Of a stretch of DNA of 7,367 bases, positions 1 through 5,748 are shown in pieces. This DNA is from CAZJYI01 sp964550025. Lineage in GTDB: Bacteria > Verrucomicrobiota > Kiritimatiellia > UBA8416 > CAYOBW01. The notes under the pieces are model-generated. The model saw only the letters and a list, made by a program, of their open reading frames with translations, had not been told where the DNA came from and did not search any database. The translations under genes and the position numbers were made by a program. The stretch lies in NCBI GenBank assembly GCA_964550025.1, contig CAZJYI010000314.1:1-7367 (forward strand), read 5' to 3'. Positions within the stretch are counted from its first letter, which is position 1, and each line of letters starts with the position of its first letter.

Positions 1-617
1 CCCCCGTGGAAAGCCGAATTGCCCGACAGCGTGCAGTTGTTCAGCGTCCCCACGTAGCTGCCGCCGCCGTTGTTGGTGGCCGAATTGCCCGAGAGCGTGC
101 AGTTGTTCAGCGTGCCGTCATAGCTCCCGCCGCCGAGGGAATCGGCCGAATTGCCCGACAGCGTGCAGCTGTTCAGCGTGCCGCGGTAGCTCCCGCCGCC
201 CGACCCGGCCTCATTGCCCGAGAGCGTGCAGTTAGTGATAACCGGGCTGTCGCCACTGCAGCAGACGCCGCCGCCGTAGCCGGAACCTGCATTTCCGTTC
301 TGGATCGTGAATCCGCTGAGCGTGCAGGCGTGGTTGCCCAGATGAAAGCAGCGGTGCGCGTCCTGCCCGTCGACGATGGTGACGTCGCGGCCGTTGACGC
401 TTTCGATGGTGATGGCCTTGGAGACGGTAATCTCGGATGCGGAGGTGTAGGTGCCGTTGGTGACGAGCACGGTGTCGCCCGCCGCAGCGGCATCGACGGC
501 GTCCTGGATGTTCGTCGCCGCGCCGACCCAGCTGGTATAAGGCCAGATGGCCGCGCCGTTGGTGGAGACATAGTGGGCGGGAGAATCGCCCGTATGGAGT
601 GGATCCCGGGTGATGGT
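1..617 (-). pseudogene. Beta-helix portion of the large surface protein, downstream of a frameshift; 3' end outside window
   Basis: Read in the frame whose codons begin at 617, 614 and so on, the minus strand is open without a stop to position 1. It begins TITRDPLHTGDSPAHYVSTNG, continues through WPYTSWVGAATNIQDAVDAA and GDTVLVTNGTYTS, and then enters turns of the type NCTLSGNSA-GGGSY-GT. The NIQDAVDAA...GDTV...NGTY entry, followed by Asn/Ser/Gly-rich turns, is typical of the pectin-lyase-like right-handed parallel beta-helix fold of secreted PVC proteins. I find no ATG, GTG or TTG start with a ribosome site ahead of this segment, and a TAG at 621-623 precedes it in the same frame. It is therefore best read as the continuation of the gene starting at 3328, cut off by a one-base loss near 617-620. 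The true C-terminus is outside the window. Whether the gene is dead or the shift is a sequencing error cannot be decided here. Confidence 0.8.
13..230 (-). repeat. 66-bp tandem repeats encoding 22-residue beta-helix turns
   Basis: The plus-strand motif gccgaattgccc starts at 13, 79 and 145, and a diverged copy (gcctcattgccc) starts at 208, giving spacings of 66, 66 and 63 bp. On the minus strand each unit encodes about 22 residues of the form L-N-N/S-C-T-L-S-G-N-S-A-x3-G-G-G-S-Y-x-G-T. Each unit should form one turn of the beta-helix. The DNA is as well conserved as the protein, which suggests recent duplication. The array continues off the left edge, so the copy number is unknown. Confidence 0.9.
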
Positions 618-3328
618 TAACTATCGGAGGCCGTGTCGCCGACAACGTTGGAGCCGGAAACCGTGATGACGTTGGCCCCGATCGCCAGCGGTATCCCCGC
701 AACTGTCCAGGGGGAAGCGGCGGAAAAGCTGCCCGAGTCACCAGTGGCCGCATTGGACCAGATCATCGTCCCAACGACCCATGCGTTATTGGTGCCGCCG
801 ATGGAGTAGGTTTTCACCTCGCCGTTGACCGTGTCGTTGGCATTGGTGATGCTCACCCACGGCGTAGCGACCACCTCGACGGACACCGTGTGTATGTTGG
901 AAACATCGTCGGCGGCATCGCGAACACGGTAGCTGAAGGAGTCCTGCCCGGGATTCGTTGACGCCGTGTATTGGAATACGTTGTCGGTCACGACCGTAAC
1001 CGTCCCAAGTGTAGCCTGCTGGACAATCTCGAACCCCAGTGTCCAGTCGTATCCGTTACTGCTGGAACCGTCCGATCTGCTGCCTACCAATCTCCCAGTA
1101 AACGTCTCTCCTCCTTCCACGGTCCACTCGCGCACCGTTGACAGAGGCCATGCCGAGGCAGTCATGCCGGACAGTGTGCCGTCATTCCCGCCTGCTTCAT
1201 CACCTGCGCGACTTCCTGATCCCTCGTTGAACTGGTAGTAGGCCACCAAGTTGGAGCTCGCCGGGTGGGTTGCATCCACCTGGCGATACATCCAGTTGGT
1301 GATCACGTTAGCGGAGAGTGGCACCTTCCAGAGGCGTACCTCATCCATGTCTCCCGCAAACAGCTGCCCTCCGTTGGTGCCCGAACCGATCAGCTTTGGA
1401 GAGGCATTGCCAGTGAACGCATGATCGGAGTTCGTCACCAACGTCTGAGCCACACCGTTAACATAGATCGTATGCGTGGCGCCCACACCACTTCGCGTGT
1501 AGGCAATATGCGTCCATTCATTGGCACCTATCACCCCGTCTACGGTTTGCACCACCCAAATGCCAGGGATACCGACCGCAACGCGTCCCGAACCATTATT
1601 CGCTCTCCCAACTTCGAGCTGCATGGCACCAGATGTGTTGTGGCGCCGGGCCGAGAAGATGCCGTGACGAGCGGATAGATCCGCTGGCTTAACCCACGCT
1701 TCGATGGTGAGCGTGTTGCCGAGATTGAGGGCATCGTTCGTACCGAGATTGACAATGTCATCCGTTCCGTCGAACTCCAGGGCTGTCCCGAATCCTGCCA
1801 GAAGGGACGGCATGGTGGTTCGCACGATCTCAACACTGTCGGAAGCTGATGTTCCCAGCGCATTGGTGCCCGTGACGGTGATCACGTTCGTCCCGTAGGC
1901 CAGCGGGATGTCCTCGACGGTCCAGGGTGAAGCAGCAGCAAACGTGTCGGACGCTCCGTTCGCCGCATTGGTCCAGGCCATCGTGCCCACTACAGACGGC
2001 GTGCTGGTGCCTCCGATGGACGCCGCGGTTATCGTCCAGTCAACGGCGTGGTTGGCATTGGTGATGTCGACCACAAGCGGCGGCGCGGCGGAACGGACGA
2101 CCTCAACGCTGTCGGAGGCATGCGTCCCCAGAACGTTCGTGCCGGTTACCGTGATCACGTTCGTCCCGTAGGCCAGTGGGATGCTCTCCACTTGCCACGC
2201 GACCCCCGCCACTTGCCACGCACCACCATCTCCGGTGGCGCCATTGGCCCAGCTCATCGTACCGACTACAGACGGCGTATTGGTACCTCCGATTGACGCC
2301 GCGGTCGTCGGCCAACTGACGGTGTGGTTCACATTGGTGATGTCGACCACGAGCGGCGGCGCAGCGCCCCGTACAATCTCAACGCTGTCGGAAGCCGTTG
2401 TCCCCAGAACGTTGGTTCCCGTGACTGTGATGAGGTTCGTTCCGTAGGCTAGAGGGATACTCTCCACCTGCCACTCGCCACCCGCCACTTGCCACTCGCC
2501 ACCGTCTTCGGTGGCGCTATTGGTCCAGCTCATCGTCCCCACAGCGGACGGCGTGTTGGTGCCGCCGACCGACGCCGTGGTGGTTGTCCATTCGACGGTG
2601 CGGTTCGCGTTGGTGATGTCGACGTTCAGGAACAGAGCATGATAATGGACGGCCACCCGATTCGAGCTCAACAGGCTGTCATAGATGGCCACTTCATCGA
2701 GCGAGCCATGCAATCTTTTGGCGAAGCCCTTAGAGGCGCCGAGTACCCAGTTTCCATCTGCATGCTCAACGGCCCTGTTCGTGTCCGCACCGGCGAAGAC
2801 GCCATCAATGTAGAATCGCCTGGCATCGTTCGTGCCGATGACGTCTGCTTCGACAGTCAGGACGACATGATGCCAGGTGCCTGTGGTTACCGGCACAGTT
2901 GCCGAGAGACCACCTCCGGTCAGATACGTACGAATACTGCCGCCTGAGGTTCGATACAAGAGACCGCGGCCTTTGCCGGTGCCATCCTGCTGGGAGACAA
3001 AGTATCCACCGCCACCTGTCGTCTCGAAACGGACGAGCGCCTCAATGCTGAAACTACCGTTTGTCGGCGAAAGCGAGAGGCTCAGTTCCGCACCGGAATT
3101 GCTGAAGGCTCCCGCATTCCCGACCAGGCCCGGGACCCGGAACACTTCATTCGAGATGGCCAGGCTGTCGTACCCGTTGCCGGAGCTGTCGACAATACTC
3201 GTTATCTCGCTCTCCTCAAACCGGTAATACGCCACCGGCCCATCCGCTCTCACTTCCTCATCATAGTCGGCATGCAGCGCGCATGCGGCATGCAAGAACA
3301 CACCCGTCATCAGCAAAGCTTGTTTCAC
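617..3328 (-). CDS. Large secreted multidomain surface protein: LamG, three Ig-like modules, LamG, Tandem-95-like domain, fourth Ig-like module
   Basis: The frame is open upstream to 3517, but I place the start at the GTG at 3328. It follows a purine-rich stretch (GGGAAAGGGAA) and opens directly into a signal peptide, MKQALLMTGVFLHAAC-ALHA, with likely cleavage after residue 20. Residues counted from this start: about 30-232 are a LamG/concanavalin-A-like domain (VAYYRFEE at the front, GSLDEVAIYD near the end). Three Ig-like modules lie at about 236-320, 328-412 and 420-503 (VDITNxN...GGTNTPSVVGTM...IPLAYGTNVITVTGTN...ASDSVEIVR). A second LamG lies at about 514-715 (LEFDGTDD, IEAWVKP, DEVRLW). 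A cadherin-like/Tandem-95 type domain lies at about 733-823 (LGTVTVV...GQDSFSYRVRD). A fourth Ig-like module starts at 825 and is cut by TAA at 617-619 after ASDS. I expect export to the cell surface and a role in adhesion or carbohydrate binding. That role is inferred from the domains; no catalytic residues are evident. The strictly encoded product is 903 residues, but the intended one was probably longer. Confidence 0.85.
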   Translation of the reverse strand: MKQALLMTGVFLHAACALHADYDEEVRADGPVAYYRFEESEITSIVDSSGNGYDSLAISNEVFRVPGLVGNAGAFSNSGAELSLSLSPTNGSFSIEALVRFETTGGGGYFVSQQDGTGKGRGLLYRTSGGSIRTYLTGGGLSATVPVTTGTWHHVVLTVEADVIGTNDARRFYIDGVFAGADTNRAVEHADGNWVLGASKGFAKRLHGSLDEVAIYDSLLSSNRVAVHYHALFLNVDITNANRTVEWTTTTASVGGTNTPSAVGTMSWTNSATEDGGEWQVAGGEWQVESIPLAYGTNLITVTGTNVLGTTASDSVEIVRGAAPPLVVDITNVNHTVSWPTTAASIGGTNTPSVVGTMSWANGATGDGGAWQVAGVAWQVESIPLAYGTNVITVTGTNVLGTHASDSVEVVRSAAPPLVVDITNANHAVDWTITAASIGGTSTPSVVGTMAWTNAANGASDTFAAASPWTVEDIPLAYGTNVITVTGTNALGTSASDSVEIVRTTMPSLLAGFGTALEFDGTDDIVNLGTNDALNLGNTLTIEAWVKPADLSARHGIFSARRHNTSGAMQLEVGRANNGSGRVAVGIPGIWVVQTVDGVIGANEWTHIAYTRSGVGATHTIYVNGVAQTLVTNSDHAFTGNASPKLIGSGTNGGQLFAGDMDEVRLWKVPLSANVITNWMYRQVDATHPASSNLVAYYQFNEGSGSRAGDEAGGNDGTLSGMTASAWPLSTVREWTVEGGETFTGRLVGSRSDGSSSNGYDWTLGFEIVQQATLGTVTVVTDNVFQYTASTNPGQDSFSYRVRDAADDVSNIHTVSVEVVATPWVSITNANDTVNGEVKTYSIGGTNNAWVVGTMIWSNAATGDSGSFSAASPWTVAGIPLAIGANVITVSGSNVVGDTASDS
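1820..2623 (-). repeat. Three consecutive Ig-like modules of about 85 codons (fourth copy at 604-856)
   Basis: Modules at 2369-2623, 2093-2347 and 1820-2071 share the skeleton DITNxNxxV-W-T-AS-GGT-TPS-VGTM-W-N, then IPLAYGTN-ITVTGTN-LGT-ASDSVE-VR, and are separated by linkers of about 7 residues (AAPPLVV). They are also alike at DNA level. Modules 1 and 2 are the closest pair: both carry an extra repeated W-Q-V-A-type stretch where modules 3 and 4 have AASPWTV. The fourth module, after the second LamG domain, is more diverged (DITN is SITN, AYGTN is AIGAN) and is interrupted by the frameshift. The pattern indicates stepwise internal duplication. Confidence 0.9.
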
Positions 3329-3509
3329 GAGATTCCCTTTCCCTTGTCCCTCAATCCGAACAGGCCTGATCACCCGACTCCAACCCGGCATTGTCTTTCT
3401 CGCACATTCACGGTCCCTTTGCAAACCGGATGATCCGAGAAGCCGTGGAACGGGACGCATGGCAAACCAGTCGGGGTTGTCTCCAGTCATACTCGCAATC
3501 ACAATCTCT

Positions 3510-3784
3510 AGTCCCAACAGGGGGAGAGGGGACTCACCACGGAGAACGCGGAGGCACGGAGGAGATGAGGAAGGACAGGGCCATGAGCTCTGAGTACTCC
3601 CTTGAGCAACGTTGCGTGAATTGGGCGCAGATTTGCCGACAGGCCGCTACAAGCGCCACACAACGATGAACGCAAATCTGCACCCAATTCACGCAACGCC
3701 TCCTGGCAGAGGGGAGGAGGGGTCTTTTCCGCGTCTCCGTGCCTCTAGTCCCGAGCGCTTGCGCCTCGGGACGGGTGGTGAGTC
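3510..3784. repeat. Nested imperfect inverted-repeat region
   Basis: Outer arms: gactcaccac at 3531-3540 matches gtggtgagtc at 3775-3784 (10 of 10 when inverted), and gaggcacggag at 3551-3561 matches ctccgtgcctc at 3735-3745 (11 of 11). Each side also has a small GTCCC-type hairpin: agtccc 3510-3515 with gggact 3529-3534, and gtcccgag 3748-3755 with ctcgggac 3765-3772 (8-bp stem, 9-nt loop). A longer hairpin occupies the centre at 3611-3697. The caccacggag...gcacggag wording resembles dispersed intergenic repeats I recall from environmental bacterial genomes; that is recollection, not a search. There is no transposase inside. Confidence 0.7.
3611..3697. repeat. Long hairpin with 26-bp arms
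   Basis: The arm 3611-3636 (gttgcgtgaattgggcgcag then atttgc) and the arm 3672-3697 (gcaaatctgcacccaattca then cgcaac) are reverse complements over 26 positions with a single mismatch. They are separated by 35 bases. RNA from either strand could fold into a strong stem. No T-tract follows on either side, so it is not a classical intrinsic terminator. A REP- or MITE-like element, or a remnant of two opposed repeat copies, is the more likely reading. Confidence 0.85.
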
Positions 3785-3786
3785 TC

Positions 3787-3977
3787 CCTGCGCCAGAACG
3801 GCCACTATTTCGCACCGAAGCAGTGAACCTTGCCGTCGGCAGTGCTCAGGTAGAGGGCCCCGTTCGCCGCGACGAGGCCGTCGTACACCGGCGGAGCGGC
3901 CAGGCGCTCGAGCGTTGCGAGGGTCTCTCCGTCGGTTGCCGAAAGCGCCAGCAGTTCACCGTCCATGCGACCCTCCC
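3787..3977 (-). pseudogene. 3'-terminal remnant of a PQQ-like beta-propeller gene (diverged copy of the end of the gene at 5749)
   Basis: From an ATG at 3966 to a TAG at 3805-3807 the minus strand encodes 53 residues: MDGELLALSATDGETLATLE, then RLAAPPVYDGLVAANGALYL, then STADGKVHCFGAK. This matches the last 52 residues of the propeller gene at 5749-7367. Over the final ~35 codons only one residue differs (Val for Ile), while about a dozen codons differ silently. The source was therefore a separate, selected paralogue rather than a fresh tandem copy. Similarity begins at about 3977 (GAGGGTCGCATGG against GAGGGCCGCATGG) and runs about 18 bases past the stop to about 3787. A GGGAGGG at 3971-3977 sits ahead of the ATG, but it largely coincides with homologous coding sequence, so I do not take it as proof of translation. 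One or two propeller blades cannot fold as a full propeller, so I call this a remnant. Confidence 0.85.
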
Positions 3978-3997
3978 TTTTCTTTGACTACTGCCCT

Positions 3998-4036
3998 CTC
4001 TAACGCCTAGCGCCTTCCCCCTCTAACGCCTTCCCC
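3998..4036. repeat. Short TAACGCC-type tandem repeat
   Basis: ctctaacgcc occurs at 3998-4007 and 4021-4030. Each copy is followed by, or near, gccttcccc (4012-4020 and 4028-4036), and a degenerate tagcgcc lies between them. The repeat lies directly downstream of the 4037 stop codon on the minus strand. It is C/T-rich on the plus strand, has no hairpin potential, and may be a slippage-prone spacer. Confidence 0.6.
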
Positions 4037-4462
4037 CTACTCCCCCCTCACCCGGTAGAACGCCTTACCCGCCGGAACGCCGTTCGTCCAGATAACCGCA
4101 CCACCCGCATTCGACCAGACACCGCTGATGAGGTCGTCAGTCTGCTCGAGCTGAAGCCGCACCCGCACCTGGCCATTACTCGCAGCCCGGACGATCACCA
4201 TCTGCCCCATGCTCAGTTCCAGGATCGAGTTGGAGGTGTAGAGGCCGTAGGCGGCAGGAGTACTGGTGACGTTGGATTCGCCTACGTTGATCATGGCTGA
4301 GCTGTCGACCACTGGGTTGCCGCCCCAGGTGAGTTCGCCGGCGTCATCCAAACCATCGCCGTCGGTGTCCGCCAGCAATGGGTTGGTCCCATGGGTGTTG
4401 ACCTCGGCACCGTCCAGCAGGCCGTCGTCATCCGTGTCGGGATCCGTCGGGTCGCCTCGCAT
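4037..4462 (-). pseudogene. C-terminal fragment of a calcium-binding-repeat (TSP3-like) surface protein
   Basis: In this frame the minus strand encodes GDPTDPDTDDDGLLDGAEVN, then THGTNPLLADTDGDGLDDAG. These are two acidic DxDxDG calcium-binding units of the thrombospondin type 3 kind. About 90 residues follow, ending in a tail common in PVC secreted proteins (VRVRLQLEQTDDL...SNAGGAVIW...GKAFYRVRGE) and a TAG at 4037-4039. The frame is open back to 4687, but above about 4460 it overlaps the toxin gene in another frame and shows no family features. The ATG at 4462 is the first in-frame start near the repeats and has no ribosome site. The matching upstream half of the repeat array lies at 5494-5735, on the other side of the toxin-antitoxin module. 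I infer this is the severed 3' end of one gene. Confidence 0.75.
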
Positions 4463-4526
4463 GCAAAGCGCCAGGCTGTGAGAGCCTCTTCCTCCGCTCC
4501 GCCGAGCGGGCCACTCTATGTCGCAA

Positions 4527-4553
4527 TGTTGCGCAGCGCAAAACCGCGCAACA
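4527..4553. terminator. Hairpin downstream of the toxin gene
   Basis: tgttgcgc (4527-4534) and gcgcaaca (4546-4553) form an 8-bp perfect stem with an 11-nt loop, about 60 bases beyond the toxin stop codon. There is no T-run behind it on the minus strand, so factor-independent termination is doubtful. It may end the toxin-antitoxin transcript, or simply be part of the inserted segment. Confidence 0.35.
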
Positions 4554-4613
4554 CGCATCCGCACCTTTGCCACACCGGTCGGTCTCGAGTTGGCGATGTA
4601 CGGACCTTGACCG

Positions 4614-5093
4614 TCATTCAGCAGCCAACTGGAGCAGGCGTCGGCAGATGTCATCGGAGAGGCGGTAACCCGTTGTCCTGAGTTCATCCAGAACGACTCG
4701 CACCGATTCGATCAGCCCCTCGGCCTTGGCGTGGAGCAGCAGACGTCCTGTTCCGAAAATCACCACGCCGTGGTGCTTTGCCGCAGTTCTTCCTCGTCGT
4801 TCGTCAATAAGCAGTGGACAGTTCAACTCAGCCGCCAACCTGATCGCGCAGGCCTCTCCGTCATCCAGACCGGGGATCGGACGCTCATCTTTCGCAACCG
4901 TAGACCGAATCCACTTCCCCTGCCTAACCGCTTCCCGCAGCGGGCCCACTCCGGGACGCTGTTCCTCGAGGCGGAGCTCGCTGAGCACGACGCCCGGTAT
5001 GAGGACGGTTTCAAACAGATCGCCCAGCAGGGAGAGTCTCTCTATCCGGGAAAGCGCAATGAGCGGTCCGGCATCCGAGACGATGAGTCGCAC
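4614..5093 (-). CDS. PIN-like toxin, DUF3368 family
   Basis: This 159-residue protein starts with GTG at 5093, one base into the antitoxin stop codon (TAGTG), and ends with TGA at 4614-4616. It opens MRLIVSDAGPLIALSRIERL, the standard start of DUF3368/PIN-fold proteins. Acidic residues are placed as expected for a metal-dependent ribonuclease: Asp7, Glu39 (VLSEL), Asp77/Asp78 and Glu80 (GLDDGEACAIRLA), and Asp97 (LLIDERRGR). Known PIN toxins cut RNA and are held inactive by the protein encoded just upstream, which fits this layout. The length is normal for the family and there is no internal stop, so the toxin looks intact. The RNA target cannot be read from the sequence. Translation is probably coupled to the antitoxin through the one-base overlap. 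Confidence 0.88.
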   Translation of the reverse strand: MRLIVSDAGPLIALSRIERLSLLGDLFETVLIPGVVLSELRLEEQRPGVGPLREAVRQGKWIRSTVAKDERPIPGLDDGEACAIRLAAELNCPLLIDERRGRTAAKHHGVVIFGTGRLLLHAKAEGLIESVRVVLDELRTTGYRLSDDICRRLLQLAAE

Positions 5094-5431
5094 TAGAGAC
5101 CCACCTTCATCTCGTCGTCCAGTTCCTCGGCAGGATAGTCCACGGCGACCGTGCCTGTCTGTGCCAGCATGTCCATGAATGCGTCCAGCGTGAGACCGGC
5201 AATCTTCGCAGCTTTTGCCATGGTCACCACGCCCTTCTCGAACAGGGCAAGGGCGAGGTCCTTGCTGAAGCCCAGCTCGACGAGCCGGCGGTCAAAGGGT
5301 AACGTCAGGGCTGTAGGCTTGCCGCGCTTCGTTATCACGGACAGCTTCCCCTCCTCCGCATCCCTCACCAGTTCGCTCGAGCGAATCCGCAAGTCACGAC
5401 ACGAGAATACGTCAAGCTCTTGAGTATGCAT
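5093..5431 (-). CDS. Antitoxin with Phd-like front and UPF0175 back half
   Basis: The product is 112 residues. I choose the ATG at 5431 because AAGGAAGG lies 7 bases upstream (5439-5446); the frame itself stays open to 5755. Residues about 10-48 (LRIRSSELVRDAEEGKLSVI, then TKRGKPTALTLP) resemble the Phd/YefM DNA-binding antitoxin domain. Residues about 55-105 (DLALALFEKGVVTMAKAAKI, then AGLTLDAFMDMLAQTGTVAV, then DYPAEELDDE) match the UPF0175 pattern of a helix-turn-helix-like segment followed by an acidic tail. UPF0175 proteins are commonly paired with DUF3368 PIN toxins, as here. Its expected job is to bind and block the toxin and to repress its own promoter. The palindrome at 5446-5461 is a candidate operator. 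Joining the two antitoxin types in one short protein is somewhat unusual. Confidence 0.85.
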   Translation of the reverse strand: MHTQELDVFSCRDLRIRSSELVRDAEEGKLSVITKRGKPTALTLPFDRRLVELGFSKDLALALFEKGVVTMAKAAKIAGLTLDAFMDMLAQTGTVAVDYPAEELDDEMKVGL

Positions 5432-5445
5432 AGGCCTGCCTTCCT

Positions 5446-5488
5446 TTATGTCACAACATAACGTAGCACATTCTGTGCAGGTCTGCAA
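5446..5488 (-). promoter_or_regulatory. Candidate promoter and palindromic operator of the toxin-antitoxin module
   Basis: On the minus strand, TTGCAG (5488-5483) and TACGTT (5465-5460) are spaced by exactly 17 bases, a reasonable sigma-70-type pair. TTATGT-TGTG-ACATAA at 5461-5446 is a perfect 6-bp inverted repeat with a 4-base centre. It overlaps the -10 end and the expected transcript start, and touches the ribosome site. Antitoxins of this kind often repress their own promoter at such palindromes. The site is predicted from position and symmetry only. Confidence 0.55.
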
Positions 5489-5493
5489 GGATC

Positions 5494-5735
5494 GAGTCGC
5501 GACAGGATCGAGTCCCGCATCGATCTCGTAGCCATCAAGGCGTCCGTCGGCATCGCTGTCATTGTTGGTGAGGCTGCTGCCGTGTACGTAGACATCGTCC
5601 CCGTCGCTCAACCCGTCGTCGTCGCTATCGACCTCGAAGCTGGCGAAATCGCAGGCACCCATGTCGTAGAGAGCGCTGCCGTTACCGTCACCATCCCAGG
5701 GACGGGGGGTGCCGAAAATGTCATCGTCAACCGGC
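5494..5735 (-). pseudogene. Upstream fragment of the broken calcium-binding-repeat surface protein
   Basis: The minus strand encodes DDDIFGTPRPWDGDGNGSAL, then YDMGACDFASFEV, then DSDDDGLSDGDDVYVHGSSL, then TNNDSDADGRLDGYEIDAGL and DPVA. In PVC beta-helix surface proteins, the TPRP-DGDG-G-A-DMGA-F segment marks the end of the helix, and DxDxDG calcium-binding repeats follow. Here nothing of the helix precedes it. About 10-20 bases upstream the sequence becomes the 3' flank of the propeller gene, so the fragment has lost its start. Downstream, the frame runs with no stop through the toxin-antitoxin promoter and into the antitoxin (open to 5093). The first in-frame ATG is at 5662, without a clear ribosome site. 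I infer a remnant whose missing end is at 4037-4462. Confidence 0.75.
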
Positions 5736-5748
5736 TCCGGAACGGCCT

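Larger units (their letters stand above)
3329..3786. other. Gene-free interval upstream of the surface-protein gene
   Basis: I find no convincing gene here on either strand. Open frames in this stretch have no recognisable protein family, no ribosome site, and arise across inverted repeats. The part nearest the surface-protein start (3329-3500) should hold its promoter, but I do not see a hexamer pair good enough to call. The rest is occupied by the nested inverted repeats listed separately. Confidence 0.6.

Noticed and set aside
13..230. CRISPR array
   Set aside because: The 66-bp units have no alternation of a fixed repeat and a unique spacer; they translate as regular beta-helix turns.
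6..620. Plus-strand gene of 204 codons with repeated IARxRAVVQRA
   Set aside because: It is the mirror of the minus-strand beta-helix repeats and has no ribosome site or known family. Its periodicity comes from the 66-bp repeat.
605..625. Programmed ribosomal frameshift joining the two halves of the surface protein
   Set aside because: There is no slippery heptamer or supporting hairpin, and the zero-frame stop interrupts a conserved module. A simple base loss is the more economical explanation.
3329..3517. Start of the large surface protein at the ATG at 3517, 63 codons upstream
   Set aside because: The extra residues look like noncoding translation, and they would bury an evident signal peptide that begins at the GTG at 3328.
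3611..3697. Integron attC-like site
   Set aside because: The arms lack the RYYYAAC/GTTRRRY core boxes, the stem is nearly perfect instead of bulged, and no integron integrase or cassette array is present.
4463..4687. Longer reading of the calcium-repeat fragment starting at 4687
   Set aside because: This part overlaps the toxin gene in another frame on the same strand and crosses the hairpin at 4527-4553. It shows no domain or family pattern.
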